Shown here: positions 52,744 through 60,794 of the stretch, piece by piece | How the letters are laid out: each line of letters begins with the position of its first letter | Position numbering within the stretch: the stretch's first letter is position 1 | Origin: Comamonadaceae bacterium CG12_big_fil_rev_8_21_14_0_65_59_15 | Lineage (GTDB): Bacteria; Pseudomonadota; Gammaproteobacteria; Burkholderiales; Burkholderiaceae_C | NCBI GenBank assembly: GCA_002786915.1 | Contig: PCUV01000067.1 | Coordinates: forward strand, 56,613-120,612 | Length of the DNA: 64,000 nt | Reading direction: 5' to 3' | Program-made: the position numbers and the translations under genes | The notes under the pieces: model-generated | Told to the model about the DNA's origin: nothing | The model's database searches: none | What the model saw: the letters and a program-made list of their open reading frames with translations, nothing else

Positions 52744-53658
52744 ATGAAACATTCTTCACTACCCGGCATCATCATGGCGCTCGCTGCGGCCGTTCTGTGG
52801 GGCACCACCGGCACGGCACAGTCATTGGTCGCAGCCCACTTTTCCCCCTATTGGATTGGTGCCTGGCGACTTTTGATCGCCAGCGTTTTCTTTGCCATGG
52901 TCGTGGCTCGGTCGAAGGACCCACTGGCCTGGGCTTGGGTTCGTACGGCATGGCGGTGGGTGGTCCTGGCTGGTCTGGCGATGGCGGCCTATAACCTGTG
53001 CTTTTTCGCCGGTGTCAAAGCTGCAGGTGTGGCCACTGGCACCGCCGTAGCCATTGGGAGCGGGCCGGTATGGGTCGGTTTGCTACAGGCCTGGTTCACA
53101 CGGCAATCGCCCCGACCGGTTTGGTGGCTGGGCACCACACTGGCCGTGCTGGGCATTGGCTTGATGTTCTCAGGTGCCAGTCACACGGCCAGTTTCAGTG
53201 CAACCGGCTACGTGCTGTGTCTGGCCGCTGGCCTGGCCTACGCCAGTTTCACGCTGCTGAGCAAACACCTGGTTGGCGTGACCACGCCTGAAATGGCCAC
53301 CTTGACCGTCTTCACCGTGGCCGCGCTGATTGCGTTGCCCGTTGCTGCGCTGGTGTCGAACACCTTTGTGGCGACGAGCGCAAGCTGGCTGTTGGTGAGC
53401 TACCTTGGGGTCGTCGCGACCGGTATCGCGTTTTTGCTGTTCAGCCATGCACTGCGCCATATTGCTGCGGCAAGCTGTGTCACGCTCTCGCTGGCGGAGC
53501 CCGTAACCGCCTTTGGTCTGGCGATCTTGGTGGTTGGCGAACGCCCGGATGCCTTTGCTTTTGGCGGCCTGGCCCTGGTGGTTGCCGGTTTGTTACTGGT
53601 GGTGTGGGTTGAAACCAGAAAAAAGGGGGGACCAAGTTTGCGAATACCAACGGCATGA
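52744..53658 (+). CDS. DMT-superfamily EamA transporter
   Basis: This 304-residue protein has ten membrane segments in two EamA repeats (IIMALAAAVLWGTTGTAQSL at the N terminus; LSLAEPVTAFGLAILVVGER near residue 255). The substrate is unknown. I prefer the ATG at 52744, which begins just before the first membrane segment; longer in-frame starts overlap the AraC gene. It follows that regulator closely, a common arrangement for regulator-exporter pairs. Confidence 0.84.
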   Translation: MKHSSLPGIIMALAAAVLWGTTGTAQSLVAAHFSPYWIGAWRLLIASVFFAMVVARSKDPLAWAWVRTAWRWVVLAGLAMAAYNLCFFAGVKAAGVATGTAVAIGSGPVWVGLLQAWFTRQSPRPVWWLGTTLAVLGIGLMFSGASHTASFSATGYVLCLAAGLAYASFTLLSKHLVGVTTPEMATLTVFTVAALIALPVAALVSNTFVATSASWLLVSYLGVVATGIAFLLFSHALRHIAAASCVTLSLAEPVTAFGLAILVVGERPDAFAFGGLALVVAGLLLVVWVETRKKGGPSLRIPTA

Positions 53659-53710
53659 CGATTAGCATCCTGGCAATGCGCACGGCGATCAATTTTCAGA
53701 TGTTGCAATT

Positions 53711-53731
53711 TATAACACCTGGTGCTATATT
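53711..53731 (+). promoter_or_regulatory. Palindromic operator and -10 of the RelE/XRE module
   Basis: TATAACACC-T-GGTGCTATA (53711-53729) is a palindrome with one mismatch and overlaps a -10 TATATT (53726-53731). The GTG start lies at 53738, about where transcription would begin, so the mRNA may be leaderless. Confidence 0.55.
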
Positions 53732-53737
53732 AAAAAC

Positions 53738-54109
53738 GTGCATTCAAAAACACGAGCATTCAAAACACAACATTTCAGCAAAGCCTCTGCCAAACAGGGT
53801 ATTGCGGATATTGACCTGCGCCATGCCGTGGCCGAGCTTGAGTTGGGGCAGGGTGACAACCTGGGCGGCAATGTATGGAAAAAACGATTGCGAAACAATT
53901 TGAGCCGCTCCATCGTCCTGACAAAGCCAGCCGATTTCTGGATATTTGTCCACCTTTTTGAAAAGCAGGACAAAGCCAACATTGCGATGGATGAGTTGAG
54001 TTCGTTCAAAAAGCTGGCCAAAGACTATGAACGCGGTGGCATCGATGGAATTGCGGTTGGTCTTAAAAATGGATCTTTAAAGGAGCTATGCCATGACCAA
54101 AAAATCTGA
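53738..54109 (+). CDS. RelE/ParE-family toxin (PF06296-like)
   Basis: This 123-residue protein fits the RelE-like family of HigB2/NadS-type modules: FKTQHFSKASAKQGIADIDL (about 8-27), LGGNVWKKRLRNN, WIFVHLFEKQDKANIAMDEL and the C-terminal LKELCHDQ. Members cleave mRNA at the ribosome. The start is a GTG with no clear ribosome-binding site. The antitoxin gene overlaps it by 17 bases downstream. Toxin-first order is common for this family. Confidence 0.82.
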   Translation: MHSKTRAFKTQHFSKASAKQGIADIDLRHAVAELELGQGDNLGGNVWKKRLRNNLSRSIVLTKPADFWIFVHLFEKQDKANIAMDELSSFKKLAKDYERGGIDGIAVGLKNGSLKELCHDQKI

Positions 54110-54425
54110 AATCGGCACGGCCAAAAGCGCTGCCATGGCTTCAGTCCTGAGCGCAGCGCAGGGCCTACATCAATCAGGCGTGATTGACAAGGCAACCATG
54201 CGCGATTACGAGGCACTGTGCCAGGCCCCCGTGCCCGATTACGCCGCCGCTGATGTGGTCCAACTGCGTCACAGAGCCAAGGTCAGCCAAAACCTGTTTG
54301 CGCGTCGTCTCAACGTCAGCCCCTCAACCGTGCATCAATGGGAATCCGGTCAAAAGCGCCCAAGCAAACTGGCCGCCAAATTGTTGTCGGTGGTTGAAAA
54401 ACACGGTATCGCGGTATTGGATTGA
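54093..54425 (+). CDS. XRE-family antitoxin (NadS/HigA-like)
   Basis: This 110-residue protein has a disordered N terminus (MTKKSEIGTAKSAAMASVLSA, toxin-binding) and an XRE helix-turn-helix (VSQNLFARRLNVSPSTVHQW then ESGQKRPSKLAAKLL, about 65-100). It should neutralise the RelE-type toxin encoded just upstream and repress their promoter, probably through the palindrome at 53711-53729. It is convergent with cusA fragment C, 26 bases away. Confidence 0.87.
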   Translation: MTKKSEIGTAKSAAMASVLSAAQGLHQSGVIDKATMRDYEALCQAPVPDYAAADVVQLRHRAKVSQNLFARRLNVSPSTVHQWESGQKRPSKLAAKLLSVVEKHGIAVLD

Positions 54426-54451
54426 TAGCCCAAGGGTCTGTAATTCCGCTC

Positions 54452-54975
54452 TCACCCCTCCAACCCCCGCCCCAGCCGCCACTGCTTGACCAGCGCGTAA
54501 ATCGCCGGAATCACCGCCAGCGTCAGCACCGTGCTGGAGATCATGCCGCCGACCATCGGCGCTGCGATGCGGCTCATCACTTCAGAGCTCGCTCCTGTGT
54601 CCCACAAAATCGGCAGCAAGCCGGCCATGATGGCCACCACCGTGATCATCTTGGGGCGCACGCGCTCCACCGCACCTTCCATCACGGCAGCGTAGAGGTC
54701 AGCCACCGTTGGGACACGTTTTTCTTCCTGGCATTTTGCTTTGGCTTCCTGCCACGCATGATCCAGGTAAATCAGCATGATCACACCGGTTTCTGCCGCC
54801 ACCCCGGCCAGCGCGATAAAGCCGACCGCCACGGCTACTGAGAGGTTGTAGCCCAGCGCCCACATCAGCCAGACACCGCCGACCAGCGCAAACGGCACCG
54901 AGAGCATCACGATCAGCGTTTCGGTCAGGCGCTTGAAGTTCAGGTACAGCAGCAAAAAGATGGAAAGCAGCGTTC
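54452..54975 (-). pseudogene. cusA fragment C (C-terminal sixth, about 175 codons)
   Basis: This encodes the C-terminal end of CusA, from about [12 protein letters not shown] to RLGRGLEG, again with no in-frame stop. Differences from the complete protein include [20 protein letters not shown] and [10 protein letters not shown]. The 5' edge breaks at AGCAGCGT (about 54975), equivalent to 57955 in the full gene. The next 40 bases match a region about 350 bases further upstream in cusA, so the copy has an internal deletion. Confidence 0.88.
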
Positions 54976-55015
54976 GTGCCCTTGCACGGTGCTGGTAACC
55001 ATCTCGCTCCTCGAG
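54976..55015 (-). pseudogene. Second short cusA segment joined to fragment C
   Basis: GTGCCCTTGCACGGTGCTGG and TAACCATCTCGC align with about 58303-58340 of the complete cusA (roughly 75% identity over 39 bases by eye). It is the part that should lie about 350 bases beyond fragment C's edge, which indicates an internal deletion within an originally longer copy. Confidence 0.5.
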
Positions 55016-55075
55016 CTTGTGCTTATCCTTGTATCATGTTGGGAAAAACTGAATTTGACCATCTGGGGGTTTGAA

Positions 55076-55300
55076 ATGCGAACGACTTTGGCAATTGACG
55101 ACGATGTGTTTTCTGCGGTCAGGTGCTTGGCAACTGTAGAGAGACAAAGTGTGGGCCGTATTTTGTCGGCCCTGACAAGACAAGCACTTCATGCCAAGCG
55201 TCAATCTTTGCGTATGCGCAACGGGGTGTCACTGCTGCCCGTACGTTCTGCTGCCAAAGCAGTGACACCAGAGTTGGTTGCCCTTTTGCAATCTTGCTAA
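55076..55300 (+). CDS. Orphan VapB-type antitoxin (no cognate PIN toxin)
   Basis: This 74-residue protein closely resembles the VapB-like antitoxin at 56706-56936 (identical MRTTLAIDDDVF start, ALxRQAL core, VTPEL near the end). That partner is followed directly by a PIN toxin, but here no toxin follows; a Phd-VapC pair begins 25 bases downstream instead. A promoter -10 TATCAT lies at 55032-55037, 44 bases before the ATG, the same distance as TATGAT before the other copy. Confidence 0.78.
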   Translation: MRTTLAIDDDVFSAVRCLATVERQSVGRILSALTRQALHAKRQSLRMRNGVSLLPVRSAAKAVTPELVALLQSC

Positions 55301-55324
55301 CTAACTTTATCTGAGGTCATTCCT

Positions 55325-55579
55325 ATGGAAACCATTGCTGTTTTTGAGGCGAAGTCCCATCTCTCCAAAATTCTCTCTTCCGTGCAATTGGGGCAGGAGT
55401 TCACAGTGACAAAGCGTGGGGCGCCCATCGCCAAAATTATTCCCTACTCGCTGGTAGAAGACCCGGCTCTCACCAAATTAGCGCGACAAACACTGGTGAG
55501 CCAATGTTTGCTGGCGCGTGCTGCCGCACCGGTGTTTGATTTTGATGCCCGCGCAGCCATCGAAGAAGGCCGTAGATAA
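55325..55579 (+). CDS. Phd/YefM-type antitoxin
   Basis: This 84-residue protein has the Phd fold pattern: IAVFEAKSHLSKILSSVQLG and TVTKRGAPIAKIIPY (about residues 4-42), followed by a toxin-binding tail (FDFDARAAIEEGRR). It overlaps the VapC start by one base (TAATGG). Phd-VapC pairings are common. An AT-rich leader precedes it. Confidence 0.87.
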   Translation: METIAVFEAKSHLSKILSSVQLGQEFTVTKRGAPIAKIIPYSLVEDPALTKLARQTLVSQCLLARAAAPVFDFDARAAIEEGRR

Positions 55580-55989
55580 TGGCTTTTGTAGTGGATAACT
55601 CAGTTGTCGTTGGCTGGCATCTCAGCAGTCAGACGACTGCTTATTCAGACTCGGTTCTGAAAGCCATGGTCACGAACACGGCTCACGTTCCTGGTCTGTG
55701 GGTATTGGAATTTTCCAACGTCATGCGTAAGGCGTTGCTGGCAAAGAAGATCACGCAATCGCGCTGTCAAGAAATTTTTCTGATGCAGAAAAGCTTAGCG
55801 CTAAGTGTCCACCCTGACGTTTCCGATCCGGCTGAAAACCTGGCGCTAGCCATGCGCTACCAGCTCAGTAGCTACGATGCAGCCTACCTCGAACTGGCCA
55901 TGCGCCTGCATTTGCCTGTAGCAACTTCTGATGGTGCGCTGAGAGACGCATCTGTAGCGGCTGGCGTTGGCGTATTCACACCGAAATGA
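55579..55989 (+). CDS. VapC-type PIN-domain toxin
   Basis: This 136-residue PIN nuclease has acidic active-site positions in FVVDNSVVVGW (residue 6), LWVLEFSNVM (about 44), SSYDAAYLELA (about 98) and VATSDGAL (about 117). It should cleave tRNA or other RNA. It is paired with the Phd-type antitoxin directly upstream. The 3' end is followed within about 40 bases by remnants of a HigB toxin tail. Confidence 0.88.
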   Translation: MAFVVDNSVVVGWHLSSQTTAYSDSVLKAMVTNTAHVPGLWVLEFSNVMRKALLAKKITQSRCQEIFLMQKSLALSVHPDVSDPAENLALAMRYQLSSYDAAYLELAMRLHLPVATSDGALRDASVAAGVGVFTPK

Positions 55990-56019
55990 TCTGTAGCTTA
56001 TTCACTTGAAAAGTGGATG

Positions 56020-56092
56020 AAGTCGCGGATGTCAACAAAGATATTGCCAAACGCCGATACGGTTCGGTATTGATCGAAAGGACAAAAAAATG
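56020..56092 (+). pseudogene. C-terminal tail of a HigB-type toxin
   Basis: In the frame ending at TGA 56090-56092 the sequence gives VNKDIAKRRYGSVLIERTKK, the usual C-terminal end of Gp49-like HigB toxins. No upstream toxin sequence or start codon is present; the frame is broken further upstream. Its stop overlaps the start of the HigA gene (ATGA), as in an intact higBA operon. It supplies just the part that is missing from the fusion gene at 50722-51216. Confidence 0.6.
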
Positions 56093-56437
56093 AAAAACAC
56101 GCACCTGAATGATGATCTGAAAAGCAGCCACGTCACACCGGTTGGTGGCAATGTTTTTGCCGATTTGGGGTTTGCCCCCGATCAGGCAAAAGTCATGCTG
56201 TTGGAAGCAGATGCCAGCATTGCCAAATCTCAAAAACTCAAACAAGAGGCAGCGAATGCTATTGCGCACTGGATGAAGGCAGAGAAACTCACACAGTTGG
56301 CAGCCTCTGAAATACTTGAAGTGTCACGCCCGCGCATTTCAGACTTGGTGAATGCAAAGCTGAGCCGCTTTTCGCTCGACACCCTGGTATCTATGCTGTG
56401 CCGAACTGGCAAAAACGTTGAGCTCGTAGTGCGCTAA
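56090..56437 (+). CDS. HigA-type XRE antitoxin without an intact toxin
   Basis: This 115-residue protein is nearly identical to the C-terminal part of the fusion at 50722-51216 over its last 95 residues (NVFADLGFAPDQAKVML, VSRPRISDLVNAKLS, LCRTGKNVELVVR). Only a toxin tail remains upstream. It is a probable orphan antitoxin that could still repress related promoters, including that of the fusion gene. Confidence 0.83.
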   Translation: MKNTHLNDDLKSSHVTPVGGNVFADLGFAPDQAKVMLLEADASIAKSQKLKQEAANAIAHWMKAEKLTQLAASEILEVSRPRISDLVNAKLSRFSLDTLVSMLCRTGKNVELVVR

Positions 56438-56705
56438 GGGGTGCGGGGTGACGGGAGTTGGAAGGCTTTGGCTTGTCGTTTTTCACATGCTTTTTAGCCT
56501 GTAGTGCACGTCGAATAAGCGTAACGCGCATCTTATTTGGTAGCAACTTCGGATGGTGATTTCGCAGAAACGGGTAACGTCTTTTTTTCCAGCCCCGGGG
56601 GGTGATTTGTGGAGGGTAGACGCTGTGACGCGTCATCGGAATTCTGATCGGTTCCTGCTTGTATGATGATGCATCACTTGAACTTGCCTATTTGGAGGTT
56701 TTGAA
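56438..56705 (+). promoter_or_regulatory. Intergenic region with the VapBC promoter
   Basis: No gene was recognised in these 268 bases. The right end carries CTTGTATGATGATG with -10 TATGAT (56662-56667), 44 bases before the ATG, and a ribosome-binding site GGAGG. The same arrangement precedes the orphan VapB at 55076. GACGCTGTGACGCGTC (about 56616-56632) is a partial palindrome. Confidence 0.5.
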
Positions 56706-56936
56706 ATGCGCACAACTCTGGCAATTGACGACGATGTGTTTGCTGTTGCCAAGCGGTTGGCTGCGGATGAGCGGCAAAGCGTGGGCAGTGTTTTGTCAGC
56801 ACTGGCGCGGCAAGCACTGAAAGCCAACCCGCAAACTCCGCGTGTACGCAATGGCGTACCACTGTTGTCGGTGCAGCCTGTCTCCGCAGCGGTCACGCCC
56901 GAGTTGATCAAGCAATTGCAAGACGATTTGCCATGA
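56706..56936 (+). CDS. vapB: VapB-like antitoxin
   Basis: This 76-residue protein has a ribbon-helix-helix-like N terminus (MRTTLAIDDDVFAVAKRLAA, about 1-20) and a C-terminal toxin-binding tail (PELIKQLQDDLP). Its stop overlaps the VapC start (ATGA). It is the intact paralogue of the orphan antitoxin at 55076. Confidence 0.84.
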   Translation: MRTTLAIDDDVFAVAKRLAADERQSVGSVLSALARQALKANPQTPRVRNGVPLLSVQPVSAAVTPELIKQLQDDLP

Positions 56937-57367
56937 CACGCTATTTGCTCGATGTCAACGTGCTGATTGCGTTGATCGACCCGGCGCATGTTCAGCACGA
57001 CAAAGCACATACTTGGTTCGCATCAACTGGACGAGATGCCTGGGCTACTTGCCCTTTGACTGAAAACGGCGTGCTTCGCATCGTCGGGCATCCAAAATAT
57101 CCGAATTCACCCGGCAAACCATCGACGGTTGCACACTTGATGGACGGGTTGTATGCCTTGTCCGGCCATGTTTTTTGGCCCGATGATGTCAGTTTGCATG
57201 ACCCACAAATCGTTGATCAAACCCAACTGAAAAGCTCGGGACAGTTGACGGATACCTATTTGTTGGCGTTGGCGTGCGCGCATGGTGGTCAATTGGCTAC
57301 ATTCGATGCGCGTTTGGTGACTTCCGCTGTGCGCGACGGGGTTGCTGGACTGTGTGTTTTGAAGTAA
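56933..57367 (+). CDS. vapC: VapC-type PIN-domain toxin
   Basis: This 144-residue PIN nuclease has YLLDVNVLIALIDPAH (acidic residue at position 6), CPLTENGVLRIV (about 42), LTDTYLLALACAHG (about 103) and LATFDARL (about 122). It should act on RNA and be neutralised by the VapB-like protein directly upstream, with a four-base overlap. Its stop lies 67 bases from the end of the complete, convergent cusA. Confidence 0.88.
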   Translation: MTRYLLDVNVLIALIDPAHVQHDKAHTWFASTGRDAWATCPLTENGVLRIVGHPKYPNSPGKPSTVAHLMDGLYALSGHVFWPDDVSLHDPQIVDQTQLKSSGQLTDTYLLALACAHGGQLATFDARLVTSAVRDGVAGLCVLK

Positions 57368-57434
57368 TTCGATGTAGAAGTGAATTCAATTTTGGAATTC
57401 GTCAGCAGCAGCGCGCAAAAATGACGCGCAGCCT

Positions 57435-60400
57435 TCACCCCTCCAACCCCCGAGCCAACCGCCACTGCTTGACCAGCGCATAGATCGCCGGGATTACCGC
57501 CAGCGTCAGCACCGTGCTAGAGATCATGCCGCCGACCATGGGCGCTGCGATGCGGCTCATCACTTCAGAGCCCGTGCCGGTGCCCCACAAAATGGGCAGC
57601 AAGCCGGCCATGATCGCCACCACCGTCATCATCTTCGGGCGCACGCGCTCCACCGCACCTTCCATCACGGCGGCGTAGAGGTCAGCGACCGTTGGGGCAC
57701 GTTTTTCTTCCTGGCATATTTCCTTTGCATCTTCCCATGCATGATCCAAGTAAATCAGCATGATCACACCCGTTTCAGCGGCCACCCCCGCCAGCGCGAT
57801 AAAGCCCACCGCAACGGCCACCGACAGGTTGTAGCCCAGCCACCACATCAGCCAGACGCCACCGACCAGCGCAAACGGCACCGACAGCATGACGATCAGT
57901 GTTTCGGTGATGCGCCTAAAGTTCAGATACAGCAGCAAGAAGATGCTCAGCAGCGTCACCGGGATGACCACTTTCATCTTTTCGATGGCGCGCTCCATGT
58001 ACTCAAATTGCCCGCTCCAGGTGACGTAATAACCCGGCGGAAAGGTCACCTGCTCGGCCACCGCTTTTTTGGCATCGCGCACGTAGCCGCCAATGTCGCG
58101 GTCGCGAATATCGACAAAGATATAGGCCGACAGCAGCGCGTTTTCGGTGCGGATGCCGGGTGCGCCTTTGGCCACCACCACTTTGGCCAGTTGGCCCAGC
58201 GGAATCTGTGCGCCGTCCATGGTCGGCACCAGCACCTGGCTGGCAATTTGTTGCGGGTCGGCGCGCAGCTCGCGCGGGTAGCGCACGCTCACGCCATAGC
58301 GCTCGCGCCCTTCGACCGTGGTGGTGACCATCTCGCCGCCCAGTGCGCTGCCCACCACGTCCAGCAGGTCGCCCACGGCCAGGCCGTAGCGCGCCAGTTG
58401 TGTGCGGTCGGGTTCGATGTTCAGGTAAAAGCCGCCGGTGATGCGCTCGGCAAAGGCACTGGTGGTGCCGGGCACTTTTTTCACCACCGCTTCAATCTGG
58501 CGCGCCAGCACTTCCATGTCGTCCAGGTTTTTGCCAAACACCTTGATGCCGATCGGCGTGCGGATGCCGGTAGAGAGCATGTCGATGCGCGCCTTGATCG
58601 GCATGGTCCAGCTGTTGGCCACACCGGGGAATTGCAGCGCTTTGTCCATCTCGGCAATCAGCTTGTCGGTGGTGAGACCGGCACGCCATTCAGACTCGGG
58701 CTTGAGGTTGATCACGGTCTCAAACATTTCCATCGGCGCGGGGTCGGTGGCGGTGGCGGCACGACCCGCTTTGCCATAGACCGAAGCCACTTCAGGAAAG
58801 CTCTTGATGATCTTGTTTTGCGTTTGCAGCAGCTCGGCGGCCTTGGTCACCGACATGCCCGGCAGCGACGCGGGCATGTAAAACAGCGTGCCTTCGTTGA
58901 GCGTGGGCATGAACTCCGAGCCCAGCTTGGAAGCCGGGTAGTAGGACACGCCCAACACCAGCAGCGCCAGGAAGATGGTGAACTTTTTCCAGTTCATCAC
59001 GCCGGCGATGATGGGGCGATAGACCCAGATCAGAAAACGATTCACCGGATTTTTGGCCTCTGGCATGACCTTGCCACGGATGAACAGCAGCATCAGCACC
59101 GGCACCAGCGTCACCGACAGCAAGGCCGCGCTGGCCATGGCAAAGGTCTTGGTGTAGGCCAGCGGTGAGAACAGGCGGCCTTCCTGGCCTTCGAGCGCAA
59201 AGACAGGCAGGAACGAGACGGTGATGATGAGCAGCGAAAAGAACAGCGCCGGGCCAACTTCTTGGCAAGCCTCCAGCATGGCATCAAAGCGTTGCAGTTT
59301 GGTGTGTTCATCGGGCAGCCGCTCCAGATGCTTGTGCGCGTTTTCGATCATCACAATCGCCGCGTCAATCATCGCGCCGATGGCAATGGCGATGCCGCCC
59401 AGGCTCATCAGGTTGCTGCTCATGCCCAACAAGCGCATGGCAATGAAGGCCATCAAAATGCCCACTGGCAGCATCAATATCGCCACCAGCGCACTGCGCA
59501 CGTGCATCAAAAAGATCACGCACACGGCCGCCACAATCAAGGATTCTTCCAGCAGCGTGCGTTTGAGCGTGTCGATGGCACGGTTGATGAGTTCCGAGCG
59601 GTCATAGACGGTTTGCACGCTCACGCCTTCGGGCAGGCCGGGGCCAATCTCTTTGATCTTGTCCTTGATGTTGGCAATCACCTCCAGCGCGTTCTGGCCA
59701 TAGCGAGACATCACGATGCCCGAGACCACTTCGCCCTCACCATTGAGTTCGGTCACGCCACGGCGCTCGTCGGGCACCAGTTCCACCCGCGCAATGTCGC
59801 GCACCAGCACTGGCGTGCCGTTCATGGCCTTGACCACCAGCAGCTCAATGTCAGACTTGCCGCGCAGATAACCCATGCCGCGCACCATGTACTCGGTCTC
59901 GGCCATCTCCACGGCACGCCCGCCCACGTCACGGTTGGAATCACGAATCACCTGCGCCACCTTCATCAGCGGGATACCGTAACTGCGCAGCTTGACCGGA
60001 TCGACAGTCACCTGATAGGTCTGCACAAAGCCGCCGACCGAGGCCACCTCGGCCACGCCGTGTGCCTTGGTGAGCTGGTAGCGCACAAACCAGTCTTGCA
60101 CGCTGCGCAGTTCAGCCAACGTTTTGTCTTTGGCGATCAGCGCGTATTGATAGACCCAGCCCACGCCGGTGGCATCGGGCCCGATCTGCGGCGTGATGCC
60201 TTTGGGCATGCGACCAGCGGCAAAGTTCAGGTATTCCAGCACGCGTGAGCGCGCCCAGTAAATGTCGGTGCCGTCTTCAAAAATGATATAGACAAACGAC
60301 GCACCAAAGAACGAGAAGCCGCGCACCACTTTCGACTTCGGGACAGACAGCATGGACGTGGTCAGCGGGTACGTCACCTGGTCTTCAACCACCTGCGGCG

Positions 60401-60569
60401 CTTGGCCGGGGTATTCGGTATAGACGATGACCTGCACGTCGGAGAGATCTGGCAGTGCGTCGATGGGCGTGCGCAGCACGGCAAACACGCCGCCCGCCAC
60501 GATGAATAACGTGGCCAGCAGGACCAGAAAGCGGTTGCGGCCGGACCAGTTGATGATGTTCGAGAGCAT
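57435..60569 (-). CDS. cusA: Copper/silver efflux RND transporter
   Basis: This 1044-residue inner-membrane pump has the heavy-metal RND layout of 12 membrane segments and two large periplasmic loops. The family motifs are intact: GAMIDAAIVMIENAHKHLER (about 400) and the C-terminal [18 protein letters not shown]. Three methionines of the CusA substrate path can be placed: FYMPASLP (about 570), MEMFETV (about 623) and DMLSTGIRTP (about 672), which favours Cu(I)/Ag(I) over Zn/Co/Cd. It is the last gene of the minus-strand cus operon. Three partial copies of its 3' part lie downstream. Confidence 0.93.
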   Translation of the reverse strand: MLSNIINWSGRNRFLVLLATLFIVAGGVFAVLRTPIDALPDLSDVQVIVYTEYPGQAPQVVEDQVTYPLTTSMLSVPKSKVVRGFSFFGASFVYIIFEDGTDIYWARSRVLEYLNFAAGRMPKGITPQIGPDATGVGWVYQYALIAKDKTLAELRSVQDWFVRYQLTKAHGVAEVASVGGFVQTYQVTVDPVKLRSYGIPLMKVAQVIRDSNRDVGGRAVEMAETEYMVRGMGYLRGKSDIELLVVKAMNGTPVLVRDIARVELVPDERRGVTELNGEGEVVSGIVMSRYGQNALEVIANIKDKIKEIGPGLPEGVSVQTVYDRSELINRAIDTLKRTLLEESLIVAAVCVIFLMHVRSALVAILMLPVGILMAFIAMRLLGMSSNLMSLGGIAIAIGAMIDAAIVMIENAHKHLERLPDEHTKLQRFDAMLEACQEVGPALFFSLLIITVSFLPVFALEGQEGRLFSPLAYTKTFAMASAALLSVTLVPVLMLLFIRGKVMPEAKNPVNRFLIWVYRPIIAGVMNWKKFTIFLALLVLGVSYYPASKLGSEFMPTLNEGTLFYMPASLPGMSVTKAAELLQTQNKIIKSFPEVASVYGKAGRAATATDPAPMEMFETVINLKPESEWRAGLTTDKLIAEMDKALQFPGVANSWTMPIKARIDMLSTGIRTPIGIKVFGKNLDDMEVLARQIEAVVKKVPGTTSAFAERITGGFYLNIEPDRTQLARYGLAVGDLLDVVGSALGGEMVTTTVEGRERYGVSVRYPRELRADPQQIASQVLVPTMDGAQIPLGQLAKVVVAKGAPGIRTENALLSAYIFVDIRDRDIGGYVRDAKKAVAEQVTFPPGYYVTWSGQFEYMERAIEKMKVVIPVTLLSIFLLLYLNFRRITETLIVMLSVPFALVGGVWLMWWLGYNLSVAVAVGFIALAGVAAETGVIMLIYLDHAWEDAKEICQEEKRAPTVADLYAAVMEGAVERVRPKMMTVVAIMAGLLPILWGTGTGSEVMSRIAAPMVGGMISSTVLTLAVIPAIYALVKQWRLARGLEG

Positions 60570-60610
60570 GGTTTTTCTACTTGTTGGATAGTTTGTGCTG
60601 TTAACCCGCA

Positions 60611-60710
60611 GAATTGGGGTCAGAGCCCTGGACTTGGGGTTTTGCCAATTCGGTGATGCGTTGTTGGCAGGTTTGAAGGCTCGAGCCCGAATTGGGATCC
60701 GACCCCAAAT
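60611..60710. repeat. TIR element between cusB and cusA (second copy)
   Basis: The left end GAATTGGGGTCAGAGCCC and right end GGGATCCGACCCCAAAT are imperfect reverse complements. It matches the 81-bp element at 20061-20141 but carries an extra TGGACTTGGGGTTTTGCC after the left end. It lies between the cusB stop and the cusA start. Confidence 0.65.
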
Positions 60711-60721
60711 CTGCTACCGTC

Positions 60722-60785
60722 ATGCCGGACTCGATCCGGCATCCAGTGCATTCAGGGTCATGGATTGCAGATCGGATCCGCAATG
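60722..60785. repeat. Short hairpin repeats near the cusB stop
   Basis: ATGCCGGA-CTCGA-TCCGGCAT (60722-60742) is a perfect 8-bp hairpin. CATGGATTGCAGATCGGATC then CGCAATGAC recalls the hairpin at 20303-20332. Together with the TIR element they fill the gap between cusB and cusA. Confidence 0.55.
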
Positions 60786-60794
60786 ACAAATCGT

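Noticed and set aside
57741..60248. Two long plus-strand frames opposite cusA
   Set aside because: They are His/Gln-rich antisense frames of a well-defined RND pump gene.
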